A stretch of DNA of 64,000 nucleotides. It comes from Saccharomycopsis fibuligera x Saccharomycopsis cf. fibuligera. Its lineage: Eukaryota; Ascomycota; Saccharomycetes; Ascoideales; Saccharomycopsidaceae. This document shows, one piece after another, positions 10,251 through 21,156 of this stretch (positions are counted from its first letter, which is position 1; each line of letters begins with the position of its first letter). A program made the translations under genes and the position numbers. The notes under the pieces are model-generated. The model had not been told where the DNA came from and did no database searches. It saw only the letters and a program-made list of their open reading frames with translations. The stretch spans positions 248,001 through 312,000 of the forward strand of contig CP012821.1 in the NCBI GenBank assembly GCA_001936135.1. The letters run 5' to 3'.

Positions 10251-10791
10251 TGTAAGTGGTATTTATAAGGAGCAGAGTAGAAGAAAGAAAAAGAGAAAGG
10301 TATACAATTGGTGTTGTATATCCAGTAGTTAATAGCGTATCCTTCTGGAGAAGCAGTGATGGCGTCTTATCAGACGGGGTGGGATGCGATGGCCTTTTAT
10401 ACTTGTATGTGGGGGGAGGCTGCACTATCGCTATCGCTGCAGGGGATTAGTTGCTAGCCCCCGATCGGGCAGCTGCGGCGGGATGATGTGCTGGCCAGTG
10501 CCACTAGGGTGGAAAACAATACCATATGAGACGACCTAAGCTACAAGGAAATAAAACTAATCACTAAAAAATACGGTTATGACTCGTTTTATTGGATAGG
10601 CGATATCACCGTGTCAACAATAGTCGGCCTATATATGCTAGTGCTTGTCATTCTATACTTGGCCTATATATGCTGTTGCTTATCATTCTATACTTTTATT
10701 CAATCCATTACGGAAAATAGCGAAACTCGAATGTATAATATGACATTCGTAGTTTCAAATTAATCAACACCAATATTTATATCAGCACTAA
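10251..10791. other. Intergenic region LAP3 upstream / SRB8 downstream
   Basis: 541 bases. The part next to LAP3 is relatively GC-rich (about 10,360-10,510), then AT-rich. It contains the 35-bp direct repeat described separately. No gene is seen. Confidence 0.6.
10626..10695. repeat. Tandem direct repeat, 2 x 35 bp
   Basis: Two adjacent 35-base copies starting ggcctatatatgct and ending cattctatactt (10626-10660 and 10661-10695) differ at three positions. They lie about 100 bases beyond the SRB8 stop codon, so they are probably in its 3' UTR or terminator region. Confidence 0.9.
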
Positions 10792-13700
10792 TCAAGCTGG
10801 ATTTTTTTTCTCAATTGTAGCATCAAAATACTTCAAGCTCACCGGGGTGTCATTAATATTTATCACAGGACTAGAATCTTCCAACAAGTCAAATGGCTTC
10901 AATGTCAATTGATAATAACCTCCGGTCTTTTCATCATAGAGTACTAAATTATCATATAGTCGGTCATGGCTTTGTGCTGCTAGCTCGTCAGTGCCGTTAA
11001 TGTAGTAAACAAGTCTCTTTGTTAGCTCAATGTTGAAATTGTCATTGTTTAGTTTTGGCAACACAATGTTTATTCGGCCATTACCAATGGTTGAGTCATT
11101 ACCAGCCTTTGGCGATAATTTATTAAGTTCAGTCAAATTGGACTTGATAGAAAATAAAAAGTCATACAACATGTTGCGTAACTGATTGTGTCTTCCAAAA
11201 AAACTAAGCTTAAGCAATGCAACCAAATTATTAATAAATTTTTCATTAATAACCGAATTCCGCTGATGAAGCAAATATATGATTGAAATCTTGTGAATCA
11301 GAAGTATATTAAGGAATACTAGCACGCTCTTAGTTAAAATTCGGTCGGCTGAGCTGCCACGATAACTAGTTCTAGCAGAATAATCATTTTTGGACTCGAG
11401 TTCCGTTAATATTCTTAACATATTGTCTAACGATGAAGATAAAGAGAGAGCCAAATGCTCATTCAATATTAATCCTTCTGCAGTTAAGGTTTTTGAATTC
11501 AAATCAATAATTGCTGCAACATATGGAATGAAATTGTTGTAAGTGTGAATGCGTGACAACAATTCTTTATTATTGATCATACCAAACTCAAAACTATCGT
11601 TCTCATCCTTAACTAAGCATAACTTAGGAAAGGTTTGGGAACGCAAAAACAATTGCTCACATTCGTTTATCAAAATTTTTTTATGCTCATCTTTTAAGTA
11701 AAGAAACAAATCACCAACAATATTTATCCCAAGGTTTTTCTTTTGCTTTGCTGAGATGTTTAAAATGAAACAACACATCAATACTTGACTCAAAATATTT
11801 TTTAACAACAACGTAACTTCGTCTCTATTATTGAGTACATTGTGAGCTTCGTTGGTGACAATAAGCAGAATAATTAATTGACATATTGGCAAGTTATACT
11901 CATTAACGATGTTAAGCAATTTGTAAATATCCGTTTTGCTTTTAATTGGCACAAATAAACCGTCATCTTGGCTTTCTGAACTCAACATTTGTTTTAAAAT
12001 ATTATTATAAACAATGAGGATTTCCTTGTGGTCTATTTTGGCGTTTTGAATAACTTTCTGCATCACTAAATCATGTCTATTAAATGCAGTTTCTGTTAAA
12101 AATCGAATACACTCTTCTTTATAGAAGCTTTGTTCTTTGAAATTCTCAAAATTAAACAGCGCCGTACTATCATTTTTAGAACTAATGAACGCTTGATCAT
12201 TAGTGTTACTGGTCATTGGCGAGGTAGCAAAAAATTGAGACGAAACAGTATTGCTGCCAGTCATTGAGCTGATTTTTGATCTAATATTAGCATTAACATA
12301 ATTAGCGTTGATATTATTGTCCGTATTATGATCGATATTGTTCTCTTTGTATAAGAAAAGAATCAACAAGTCAAAATAATCATTTAGGTGATTACGTTTA
12401 AACCACTGTCTGTTAAACTCAAGTCGTTGGATTTCGTAAGTAGTTAAAGTATGACTGAGACTGTTGGTGTTTTTCAAAACTAAATCAAAAATCAACCTCG
12501 CTAAAAGTATGTTTCTTTTTTGTATAATCACTCCTAAATGTTTCACAAAACTAAAGTTTTTACCAAAAAGTTCCAGATGATCGTTCTCTGCTTTGCTATC
12601 TTTATTTAACTTTGGTCCTTGACTACCTGCAGCATTACTTGTAAATTTATCTTTTTGTCCACAGGATATCCTTCTGAGGTCTTTATTCTTGATCATATCT
12701 TTGCGATCTTTACCATTGTTGCCGCCAATAGATATATTACCGGAGACGCTGCTATTGTTTTCATTGCCTATTATGAGGCCGGCAAGCAAAATTCGCAAAT
12801 CAATCAATTCATAAGCAACTAGCAAGTATAAGATTTTGAGCAATACACCTTGTTGACCATTATTGTGATCGTTCTTATCCAAAAATACCAAGGTGTTGCT
12901 TTCTTTGCCAAAGCTATCAGTGTATTCTGTTTGATGGTGGTGCAACGACATAGGCCTTATAAAATTTCCTAACACATAGTTCAACAATAATAAGTCAAAT
13001 TTAGCACTTTGGTGTTTTTTCAACAACAAAAGTAACTCGATCAACTTGCCATTATCTCTTTGCGCTACCAAACTGTCACGATTAGTAACAAATAAGGTTG
13101 AACTAGAAACGCTCTCCTTTTGTAAATCAGTCACAAATTTGGTAAACAATGCATCAAAATTAGTGGTGAAACGGTCGATGTTAATAAAATCGGCAAATGT
13201 TAACTTTATACCAGTTTCTTTAAGTCTCAAGTTGATTAAACTAGCATATAAGCTGTTTTCATCAATTGAATTGAAAAATGTTGGCTCAGTGGTAAGATAA
13301 GCCAACTGATTCTTTATGTTGTTTAATGACGCATTATCTGATTCAACAAGACCTGTCAGTCTAGCCTCTGTGGTTTTTTCATCATTGCTACTATCTCCAT
13401 TGTCACTAGTCCTGCTACTGTAACTATCGAAAGTGCCAGTACTGTTCTGGATAGAATTGCTAACTAGCAGCTTTTCGAAATTTTCAAAAATTACAAGAAA
13501 ATATTTCCAATGCTCAATGAAATCACAAGAATTTATCATTGAGTCAAAAACGGAAAACTCTCCATAAAGGCTGCTAGCAATATCGTTTAGCTTCAAGTAA
13601 TTGTTCACAATAAGCTTAAAAATTTCCATAGATTGTAAGTACCTTAAACTATCTTTCAAAGTCGGCATTGTTGGTTGAGATGATTTAAAATTGATGCTCT

Positions 13701-16700
13701 TGATGACTAAGGAATATCTGGACTCAAAATCTAACTCAACATCAGAATAGTCAATGAAATATTCGACCATATCAAGATAATAGCACATAGTCTTAAGCAT
13801 GTAATATAGTTCAAAATATCCAAAATTAATTTTAACCAAATTGTAGGATTTCTTATCATTGTTGCTGCTGTTAGTGCTAATACCGCCAACATTGTTATAG
13901 TTGGAATTGTCTGCAGTACCAAAACCACTGTTTAGGTGCACCGTCAAGAATATTTTTTGCAAGTTGAAGTAAAAATCTAACTTGTTAAGGCCAGAGAATA
14001 CTTCTAACAAAAGTGAAAGTTTGATGCTGGTTAGCCTTACTTCGACCATATTGTTATGTTTATTAGAAATGTTGGTATTGCTTTGACTATCAGAATCAAA
14101 GCGATTTCCGAGCAATCTTTGTTGTAACGTATAGTAAAACCAATCAGCAAGATGACTTTTTAACCCAATTTCTAAATCAAAAAGAAATTTAATATTGTGA
14201 GCATTATCTTGATTGTCATTGCAATTATTTTTGGACATTACGGCGTCATCAAAAAAGAAATTTAATACCTCTCTAATAAGAATATTTTTTCCGATTTGAA
14301 TCTTCTCATCAATGCTCAACCTTAAATTATTCTCTTTAAAAAACTTGGCAAACAAACCTGATTCATAATTAACATCGTTAACATTTAAATTCGCCTTCAA
14401 GTTTTTTAAAATTAAATTGAGTTGAACATTATTGCTGTTTTTATTGACTTTGACATTCATGTTTTTTAAAATGAAATATTGCAATAAATTCAAATTATAA
14501 AAATTTTTAGAACTTTTCAAGTAGAGCAATCCAGAGGAAATAAGTTTTCGCAAGTAAGCATTAATAGAAATGATTTTTAAATCGAAAAGACGATTAATTA
14601 ACAAAAGCAAAGATTTGAGATTAACATTGCTGATTAAGAGCTTGAAGTTTTCAACAGTAGTGTCTATTTGATCCGGGATAGCCGTGTCGAATTTTTCAAG
14701 GAATGAAGAATCTGCTTTGAAAATTGATGTTAACTCATTCATTTGAAAAAATTGTTCTTGTGATTTGCTAAAAGTTGTATCACTTACTTTATTAGTTTTG
14801 GAATTATTACCACTATTGTCAGCACTTTCATCAAAACCTTTAGCTTTTGATCGTCCCGTATCAGCATTGATAGCAAACACGAATTCCAAAAGCTCAGCTT
14901 GCAAAAATGACTTAAAATTATTTATCGTTTGCTTTTTGTACGAAGTAACACTGCTTTTTGTTCCAAAACTTGTGTTAGCAGTAGTGTTCAGGTTACCAGT
15001 ACCAGCAGCACCAGTAGCAGATAACGGGCTCGATGCAGAAGCTGGAATGCCCTCTGCTGCTGCTGCTGCTATTGGAGCTGCAGTGGTTATTGCTACCGGG
15101 CTATCTATAATATCGCTCATAATCGCATCCTCAGGAGTAGCAACGCCATGAACAGCGCTCGAATTAGCGGCAGCGTTAATCCCGGAGCCAGTGACATCAT
15201 TTGGCGAATTTGTAGCCGATATTTCTGCGCCAACTGCAGTAGACCTTTCAAGCGGATTCCCCCTCAATCCACCATTACCAAAATTACTAACACCAATGCT
15301 ATTATTGATTAAACTGTTATTCAAAGCTAATTTAAAATTTGCGAGAATTTTTCTTATTACATGAACCATCACATGCACCTTTTTGAACTCTTTGTATTTG
15401 CTGGTATTTGTCTTCTCAGAACTGTCATTGTTATTTCTAGTATTGCCGTTGCTACTAGTACTTAATTGAGAGGCTAAGTCAAGCACAGACCATTTCAACA
15501 AAATTTGGATCTTCTTTTTAATTGAGCTCAACTTTTGAATGTCTTTATCCAGCACTGTCTGCGCCAGCCCTGGTGTTATTGCTGGTGTTGTTGCTGACAG
15601 AAGTGATGGCGGCAGAACATACAGCCTCGTGGCATTATTGTTGTTGTTGTTGCCCCCAGTAAAATTCGTGTCTTCTGCGCTATTGGTGTTCTCATTCGCA
15701 GATGTATTTGTGTTTGCAGTCGTAGAAAATGTAGAAATACTTGATACCGAAACACTACCTGGCAAACCTGGCCTATTTTGGTCATTAATAACATTACTTT
15801 GATTATTGATTTTACTACCAACAGTGGCAGTTCCACCGATTTGATTGCTGACGACTTGACTTTGACTACTTGTCCCCATAACTGAAATGATATACTTGAA
15901 GTCCCCGAAAATCTCAGCAATTAGCGTATCAAGCTTCTGATCGAATTGTTCTGAGTCCAAAGATTCAGCATTTTTCTCATCATTATTGGAATTATTATTA
16001 TCGTTGATTGAAGCGTCAGTATTTCTACTGGCACTAATAGCACTAGCTGACATTGGCGCAGTTGTAATTAAACTACTCGCCTCATTCGCACTGCCAGGGA
16101 AGGTAATAGCAGACAGATTAAAACCAGCAAAAATACCGTTTTTCTCTCCTTGCTGTCTCTGTTGCTGTCTCTGTTGCTGTCTCTGTTGCTGTCTCTGTTG
16201 CTGTCTCTGTTGTTGTTTCTGTTGATGTCTCTGTTGCTGTTGTTGTTGTTGCTGCTGTTCGAATTTTCGTCTCAGTTTTTTTCCCTTAAGTGTAGATCCA
16301 CTAGCCGTTATTAACCGATTCCCTTGCCCAACAATTGGTTTTAATCCACAAACAAAAGAATACTCATAATTTGAAGCAATATCATTGAGTAGTTGAAGTA
16401 TTTTGAAATATGGATTCTTAGAGCTACTTATAAATTTTGATTTTGGCTGCAAGATGTTGGAGGAAGGGTCAATTGAGTGGAGATGCCCTTTCTCTTTTGC
16501 GCTTGAATTGCTATTTATATGTTCAGTCCTCTGTAATGATTGCAGAATAGGCAGCACAGGTATAATTGGCAGCATTGGCAGCAGCATTGATTCAGCATTA
16601 TTATTATTACTAAAATTAGCATTATCATCATTGCCAATGCTGTTGTTAATACTAATACCAAGACTATTACCGCTATTATTATTGTTTGCTGCTCCATTAA

Positions 16701-19700
16701 AAGTACCACCTTGAAGCTGCAATTGTGACTGATAATTTTTTTCAAATAAATGCAATTCCTTCAATGAAGTAGTGATATTATTGAAAAGACTTTGATTTCT
16801 AAAACTGATTAATTCAAATGATTTTTTCAACATTATTTGTTTACTGTTTTTTATAATAAAGTTATCTGGATTTATTTCAAAATTTAAACCATGCTTTAAA
16901 ATTATATTGCAATCGAGCTGACGAGTATTGTTGTTGCTGTTATTGTCATTGCTATTATTATTAGTGCTGTTATTGTCATTGTTATTATTGGTATTATTAT
17001 TGTTGTTGCGGTTGCCTTCACTGATATGGATTGATGATGATGGTGGTAAAATTCCTAATCCAGTTGACACATTGTTGATAGTGCTGTTAATGTTATCATG
17101 TTTTCTATCAACCTTAGCCCCAATATCAGCATTAACATTGGCCCCAGGGCCGGATTCATTAAAAGGTGGACTTGCCATCATCGAAGCTGGAGGATAATCA
17201 CTATGATTACCACTGTTGTTGCCATTATTAGAAGACGCATTATTATTGATATTTCCACCGCTAATACTCCCATTTCTGTTAAAAATTTCGTTAACACCAC
17301 CATTTCTATTACTATTTCCACTGCCTTGCATGCTAACCCTCGCACCATTACTGACCTCAGGCAACTGTATAGCTTTGACTGGCAATTCAGTGTTCAAAAT
17401 ATTGTATTTTTGTAAAATTTCCTTCAATCTTCTCCAATCCTTGGGCAACAAAAACAATTCACCATTATTCAAACTGAACAAGTTTATTAAGAATACTTTA
17501 ATGGTAATTAGAAGAATTGAGCGAAGTTTTGCAGTAAGAGTGGTTAAATAAGCCATTAATTTTGCTGTTTTGTTTGCCGTTTTGCTATTTTCATCACTAT
17601 TATTGCCAATATTGGCGTCATTATCTCTACTATTGAGACTAAAATTGTGGTTATTGGTTATATAATTGTTACGGTTATTGTTACTATAATTTATCAGTGA
17701 ATCTTGTTGGCCGTAATCGAAAGGCGAACTGATAGAATTCAATCCATATGGGCTTTGTGCAGTATTTGGGTTAATAGTAGTAGTAGTAGTATTAGCAGTA
17801 GTCCCATTTAACTGCAAGTTAGGAGTTTTTGTGTTGCTATTATTATTATTATTGTTATTGTCGTTGTTTTCGTTGTTGTTTTCGTTGTTGTTGTTGTTGT
17901 TGTCATCGTCGTTGTTGTTGTTGTCGTTATCATGGTTGTTCGTATTTGCAATATTGCTATTACTACCAGAATATACCGGAGTATGAATTAACCGTGCCGC
18001 ACTATTTGGTGTATTCACGTTACTCCCGCTATTGCCACCATTGCCATTATTATTTCTGCTATTGCTATTATTGCTGTTGCTGTTACTTCCACTCTCTTTG
18101 GCTTTTCTTTTTTTTGGCAAATCTGCCGCTAGGAGTCCATTAACAGTGAATCTTTTATGAATGTGATCGTATTTTAAGATTAAAATTTCTACTAGTTGTC
18201 TCAATAAGTTTGTGTAAAAGAATCTATCATCCATATTCGCATTGGCATTAGTATTGACATTGGTATTATTAGCATTGCCATAACTGCTATTATTGTTTAT
18301 ACTATTCTGATGGTGTTGTTGAGAATGAGGGTGCTGCTGCTGATGAGCTTGACTGACAACATTGTTAGTTGCAGTTGTAGTTGCAGTTGCAGTTGCAGTT
18401 TCATTATTTGAATTCTCAATTGCATAAAAGCTTTTTAATATAAACTGTTTCAACAAAAATCCGATGAAACCTTTCACAAACACATTCAAAATTAAATGAA
18501 TTTCCATCATGTCAGTGGCTTTTTTCAAAATGACATTAATTAGGCTGTTAAGGAACAATTTTTTGTTAATCATGTTTTCCAAAAATAAATGCCTTATTAA
18601 TTTGTTTAGATAAATTAATTTGAATTTGATGGATGATGAATCAAGCATGCTTTCTTTTTGAGCGTTCAAAAAGTTTTCAACGTTTTCATCAGAATCTCTA
18701 TTTTCGGCATCATTTTTCATACCTCGATTTTCATTGTTGTTATCTTCAGCTGAAGAAGATTCCACAATATTGGAGGCAGCAGACAAAACATTCTCCAAAT
18801 AATTAGTCAACTGTTTTGTCCAGTCGTTAATCCATGCAGTATCATTATCAACAGCGCCAATACTGCCCATTGCTACTGTGGCTGCTGCTGATGATGGTGG
18901 ATTTGAAGTATTAGCATTTGCTCCTGGGCTTCCAACATCGTTCAAATTACCAACATTGTTACTGCTAGCACCACTACTGCCCGCCTTTCGCTTAAGCAGT
19001 CTCAACTCATTCAATCCAATACACTTAACAAACCAAACGGCTCTATTCACAGGCACTTGCTTACTGATCAACTGATCAAGCAAGGTTTTATTTCTTATTC
19101 CATGCGGTATAGTTCTTGATAATTTTCGTAAACTTATTGAGCTATTAGCTAAATTTTTAAGCCACATTTCCTTTTTCTGTTCAGTTAAAGTGACTCGAGG
19201 CGGAGGCTTGAAGGTAGATTTTTTAGTTATGCGATTGAATGAGTTGCGTTTGTTTATTGAAATAATGATATATTTTGATAAAACTTCAAGTGGATCAAAT
19301 TCCCTGCTTGGATCGTTATCCCGATCTTGGTCTTGGTTGCGGTTATCCTGATCTGTTGAATAAAGTTCATTGACTGAATCATCGATTTTAGTCTTACCAC
19401 TCCCATCCAGTTCAAACGGCACATACGATGAGCTACTGTTTTTGCTAGTGTTTTTGGCCCCACTATCGCCACGAGAATTACCATTTCCGATAATATTATT
19501 GTTATTAATAGTATTAGCAACACTAACACTGCTGATATCCTTTCCAGAGACAGAATTCTTCAACAAATTGTGCATCATTGTACGAGCCGAAAGCAATTCA
19601 TTTCCAACAATTGGCCTGTCCACACATCCTTTGGCTACATTTTGCACTGCAATTTCATCCTCCAATTTAGTATGATGCCATGGAATAAAATCAGGATACG

Positions 19701-19935
19701 TGGATATATTGCCATCGTTGTTACCGATTGAGCTTGAGTTAAAATTGTTGCTATTGCTATTATGATGGCCGTGACTATTATAAATGGCGGATGTGGTAGC
19801 TAAGGAAGGCTCTTCTAATGGAAGGCCACCGTTTAATGGGTAGACTGAATTGGGATTTGAAAGCTTGTAACGCTTATTGTATATTTCTTCGCCAGAGGCT
19901 TGCTTGCCTGAACTTTTTGCTCTATCTGAAAACAT
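10792..19935 (-). CDS. SRB8: Mediator kinase-module subunit MED12
   Basis: 3047 codons without intron, about twice the length of S. cerevisiae Srb8 (1427 aa). Med12 links the Cdk8-cyclin C kinase module to core Mediator in the nucleus. Recognisable parts are an N-terminal YPLNGG...YPDFIPWHHTKLEDE block with VGNELLSARTMM (residues about 35-120), and the Med12 domain at about 238-318, with EMWLKNLAN, LRKLSRTIPHG, VPVNRAVWFVKCIGLNE and LKRK. Helical conserved stretches continue to the end. The excess length is Asn-, Gln- and Ser-rich low complexity, including an (RQQQ)n array and long Asn runs. I chose the first ATG because the conserved block begins within 25 residues. One CTG in the Med12 domain (NELR-x-LKRK) falls where relatives have a small residue. 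Confidence 0.93.
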   Translation of the reverse strand: MFSDRAKSSGKQASGEEIYNKRYKLSNPNSVYPLNGGLPLEEPSLATTSAIYNSHGHHNSNSNNFNSSSIGNNDGNISTYPDFIPWHHTKLEDEIAVQNVAKGCVDRPIVGNELLSARTMMHNLLKNSVSGKDISSVSVANTINNNNIIGNGNSRGDSGAKNTSKNSSSSYVPFELDGSGKTKIDDSVNELYSTDQDNRNQDQDRDNDPSREFDPLEVLSKYIIISINKRNSFNRITKKSTFKPPPRVTLTEQKKEMWLKNLANSSISLRKLSRTIPHGIRNKTLLDQLISKQVPVNRAVWFVKCIGLNELRLLKRKAGSSGASSNNVGNLNDVGSPGANANTSNPPSSAAATVAMGSIGAVDNDTAWINDWTKQLTNYLENVLSAASNIVESSSAEDNNNENRGMKNDAENRDSDENVENFLNAQKESMLDSSSIKFKLIYLNKLIRHLFLENMINKKLFLNSLINVILKKATDMMEIHLILNVFVKGFIGFLLKQFILKSFYAIENSNNETATATATTTATNNVVSQAHQQQHPHSQQHHQNSINNNSSYGNANNTNVNTNANANMDDRFFYTNLLRQLVEILILKYDHIHKRFTVNGLLAADLPKKRKAKESGSNSNSNNSNSRNNNGNGGNSGSNVNTPNSAARLIHTPVYSGSNSNIANTNNHDNDNNNNDDDNNNNNNENNNENNDNNNNNNNSNTKTPNLQLNGTTANTTTTTINPNTAQSPYGLNSISSPFDYGQQDSLINYSNNNRNNYITNNHNFSLNSRDNDANIGNNSDENSKTANKTAKLMAYLTTLTAKLRSILLITIKVFLINLFSLNNGELFLLPKDWRRLKEILQKYNILNTELPVKAIQLPEVSNGARVSMQGSGNSNRNGGVNEIFNRNGSISGGNINNNASSNNGNNSGNHSDYPPASMMASPPFNESGPGANVNADIGAKVDRKHDNINSTINNVSTGLGILPPSSSIHISEGNRNNNNNTNNNNDNNSTNNNSNDNNSNNNTRQLDCNIILKHGLNFEINPDNFIIKNSKQIMLKKSFELISFRNQSLFNNITTSLKELHLFEKNYQSQLQLQGGTFNGAANNNNSGNSLGISINNSIGNDDNANFSNNNNAESMLLPMLPIIPVLPILQSLQRTEHINSNSSAKEKGHLHSIDPSSNILQPKSKFISSSKNPYFKILQLLNDIASNYEYSFVCGLKPIVGQGNRLITASGSTLKGKKLRRKFEQQQQQQQQQRHQQKQQQRQQQRQQQRQQQRQQQRQQGEKNGIFAGFNLSAITFPGSANEASSLITTAPMSASAISASRNTDASINDNNNSNNDEKNAESLDSEQFDQKLDTLIAEIFGDFKYIISVMGTSSQSQVVSNQIGGTATVGSKINNQSNVINDQNRPGLPGSVSVSSISTFSTTANTNTSANENTNSAEDTNFTGGNNNNNNATRLYVLPPSLLSATTPAITPGLAQTVLDKDIQKLSSIKKKIQILLKWSVLDLASQLSTSSNGNTRNNNDSSEKTNTSKYKEFKKVHVMVHVIRKILANFKLALNNSLINNSIGVSNFGNGGLRGNPLERSTAVGAEISATNSPNDVTGSGINAAANSSAVHGVATPEDAIMSDIIDSPVAITTAAPIAAAAAEGIPASASSPLSATGAAGTGNLNTTANTSFGTKSSVTSYKKQTINNFKSFLQAELLEFVFAINADTGRSKAKGFDESADNSGNNSKTNKVSDTTFSKSQEQFFQMNELTSIFKADSSFLEKFDTAIPDQIDTTVENFKLLISNVNLKSLLLLINRLFDLKIISINAYLRKLISSGLLYLKSSKNFYNLNLLQYFILKNMNVKVNKNSNNVQLNLILKNLKANLNVNDVNYESGLFAKFFKENNLRLSIDEKIQIGKNILIREVLNFFFDDAVMSKNNCNDNQDNAHNIKFLFDLEIGLKSHLADWFYYTLQQRLLGNRFDSDSQSNTNISNKHNNMVEVRLTSIKLSLLLEVFSGLNKLDFYFNLQKIFLTVHLNSGFGTADNSNYNNVGGISTNSSNNDKKSYNLVKINFGYFELYYMLKTMCYYLDMVEYFIDYSDVELDFESRYSLVIKSINFKSSQPTMPTLKDSLRYLQSMEIFKLIVNNYLKLNDIASSLYGEFSVFDSMINSCDFIEHWKYFLVIFENFEKLLVSNSIQNSTGTFDSYSSRTSDNGDSSNDEKTTEARLTGLVESDNASLNNIKNQLAYLTTEPTFFNSIDENSLYASLINLRLKETGIKLTFADFINIDRFTTNFDALFTKFVTDLQKESVSSSTLFVTNRDSLVAQRDNGKLIELLLLLKKHQSAKFDLLLLNYVLGNFIRPMSLHHHQTEYTDSFGKESNTLVFLDKNDHNNGQQGVLLKILYLLVAYELIDLRILLAGLIIGNENNSSVSGNISIGGNNGKDRKDMIKNKDLRRISCGQKDKFTSNAAGSQGPKLNKDSKAENDHLELFGKNFSFVKHLGVIIQKRNILLARLIFDLVLKNTNSLSHTLTTYEIQRLEFNRQWFKRNHLNDYFDLLILFLYKENNIDHNTDNNINANYVNANIRSKISSMTGSNTVSSQFFATSPMTSNTNDQAFISSKNDSTALFNFENFKEQSFYKEECIRFLTETAFNRHDLVMQKVIQNAKIDHKEILIVYNNILKQMLSSESQDDGLFVPIKSKTDIYKLLNIVNEYNLPICQLIILLIVTNEAHNVLNNRDEVTLLLKNILSQVLMCCFILNISAKQKKNLGINIVGDLFLYLKDEHKKILINECEQLFLRSQTFPKLCLVKDENDSFEFGMINNKELLSRIHTYNNFIPYVAAIIDLNSKTLTAEGLILNEHLALSLSSSLDNMLRILTELESKNDYSARTSYRGSSADRILTKSVLVFLNILLIHKISIIYLLHQRNSVINEKFINNLVALLKLSFFGRHNQLRNMLYDFLFSIKSNLTELNKLSPKAGNDSTIGNGRINIVLPKLNNDNFNIELTKRLVYYINGTDELAAQSHDRLYDNLVLYDEKTGGYYQLTLKPFDLLEDSSPVININDTPVSLKYFDATIEKKNPA
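16151..16257. repeat. 12-bp coding tandem repeat encoding (Arg-Gln-Gln-Gln)n
   Basis: Seven 12-base units (tgctgtctctgt, the last two diverged) run from 16151 to 16234 inside SRB8 and pass into a CAG/CAA-type triplet tract to about 16257. On the coding strand they read RQQQ repeats followed by polyGln. The first five units are identical at base level, so the array is likely recent and length-variable. Confidence 0.95.
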
Positions 19936-20830
19936 TGCGTCAAGTAGTATGCTATTTGTTGAAATCTTGCTTGTTACAATGTTTATGGTTATCGTGCGTT
20001 ACTGTATGCTGAAAGTTGAATGACAGTGTGCCTCTAATTATAGCTTCAGTTGTGTCTTGATGGTTTGTCTGCTATATCGTTATCGAATGGATGAATATTA
20101 AAAGCAATGTCAAATACCGCTATTGATATTAACAACAGTTCTTCTCTTTCTGTATATTTGTATGGAGAAGATAAAGGTGGTGTGCTTAGGAACGTATTTA
20201 TATATAATATTCCGATAACCTCAATTGGATTGTCCTGGTCAACTTTCCAAGATACTATCGATATTGATGCTCAGATCAAATGAATACAATAGAAAACACA
20301 AAAAATTTGTCACTTTCTTGTCAAGTTCCAATAAGTAATTAATATAAAAAAACAATGCTAGCCGAAAAATTTAATAACGTATCTTTTCAAAATCACCTTG
20401 ACGACATAGCTAGTGTAAATGCTGTCTTGAGTGGAGTTGTTGATGAGATTACTTGACGACTAGCGCTTAGGCCTGGATGCTTAATGATTTTTTTAATTGG
20501 CGTTAAGCTTCCCGTTCTGTGCTGCACTCAAGCATAAGGGGCGTAAACACCCCGTAAGGGCTTTGCGACTGAGATTCATTTTTTTTTTGCAATTTTACAT
20601 AAGAGTTCAAGTACTACCACTGACAGAGACTCTGATGAACCGTGCTATATTTATATTTACAAAAAATAAAGAATAAAAATCAAATAAGTATAATAATAAT
20701 AAAGACAGGCAAGTATGGAAAATAACAGATTGTGAGCATGGAGAGATAAACTGAAAAGAAAGTAAGACAAAAAAGGAGGCAAGAAAAAAGTATAAAAAAT
20801 AATCAAAACTGTTCCAAAAGGACAAAAAGA

Positions 20831-20886
20831 TAATGACAAAAAATGACAGAAAATGACAAAAAATGACAAAGAATGACAGAAAATAG
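20831..20886. repeat. Ten-bp tandem repeat (aatgacaraa), about 5 copies
   Basis: Five near-identical ten-base units aatgacaaaa / aatgacagaa follow one another. Confidence 0.9.
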
Positions 20887-20929
20887 CAAAAATGAGGATA
20901 ATGACTATGATAAATATTCGAAAAAATAA

Positions 20930-20931
<2 letters not shown>

Positions 20932-20969
<38 letters not shown>
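20932..20969. repeat. Poly(dT) tract, 38 nt
   Basis: The longest uninterrupted homopolymer in the window, between UPS1 and SRB8. Confidence 0.95.
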
Positions 20970-21156
20970 CAATCTCATATTCTCGTAACTGATTGGAAAG
21001 TAAAATGATATTCGTAAAATCGTAAATAACAAGTGTCGTTATAAAATAAATAACAAAAAAAAAAAAAAAAGAAATAGATAGTAGAATGAACAGCTGGAAG
21101 TATTCTATCAGAGCATTCTCACTGTAACAAAAACGACACCTTCGAATCTCTTCTAT

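Larger units (their letters stand above)
19936..21156. other. Intergenic region SRB8 upstream / UPS1 downstream
   Basis: 1221 bases between two minus-strand genes. It holds a ten-base tandem repeat (20831-20886), a T38 run at 20932-20969 and an A16 run at 21055-21070. Apparent ORFs over the homopolymers (for example a Lys/Phe-rich frame at 20607-21032) are low-complexity artefacts. No gene is supported. Confidence 0.55.

Noticed and set aside
14765-15151. 128-codon plus-strand ORF with membrane-like composition
   Set aside because: Antisense shadow of SRB8 low-complexity DNA (Asn/Ser codons read as Leu/Val on the other strand).
17829-18143. Cys/Tyr-rich ORF resembling a cysteine-rich peptide
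   Set aside because: Antisense reading of Asn-repeat codons in SRB8; composition is fully explained by the trinucleotide repeats.
20607-21032. Lys-run and Phe-rich minus-strand ORF
   Set aside because: Created by the 38-nt T run and AT-rich tandem repeats; no protein character.
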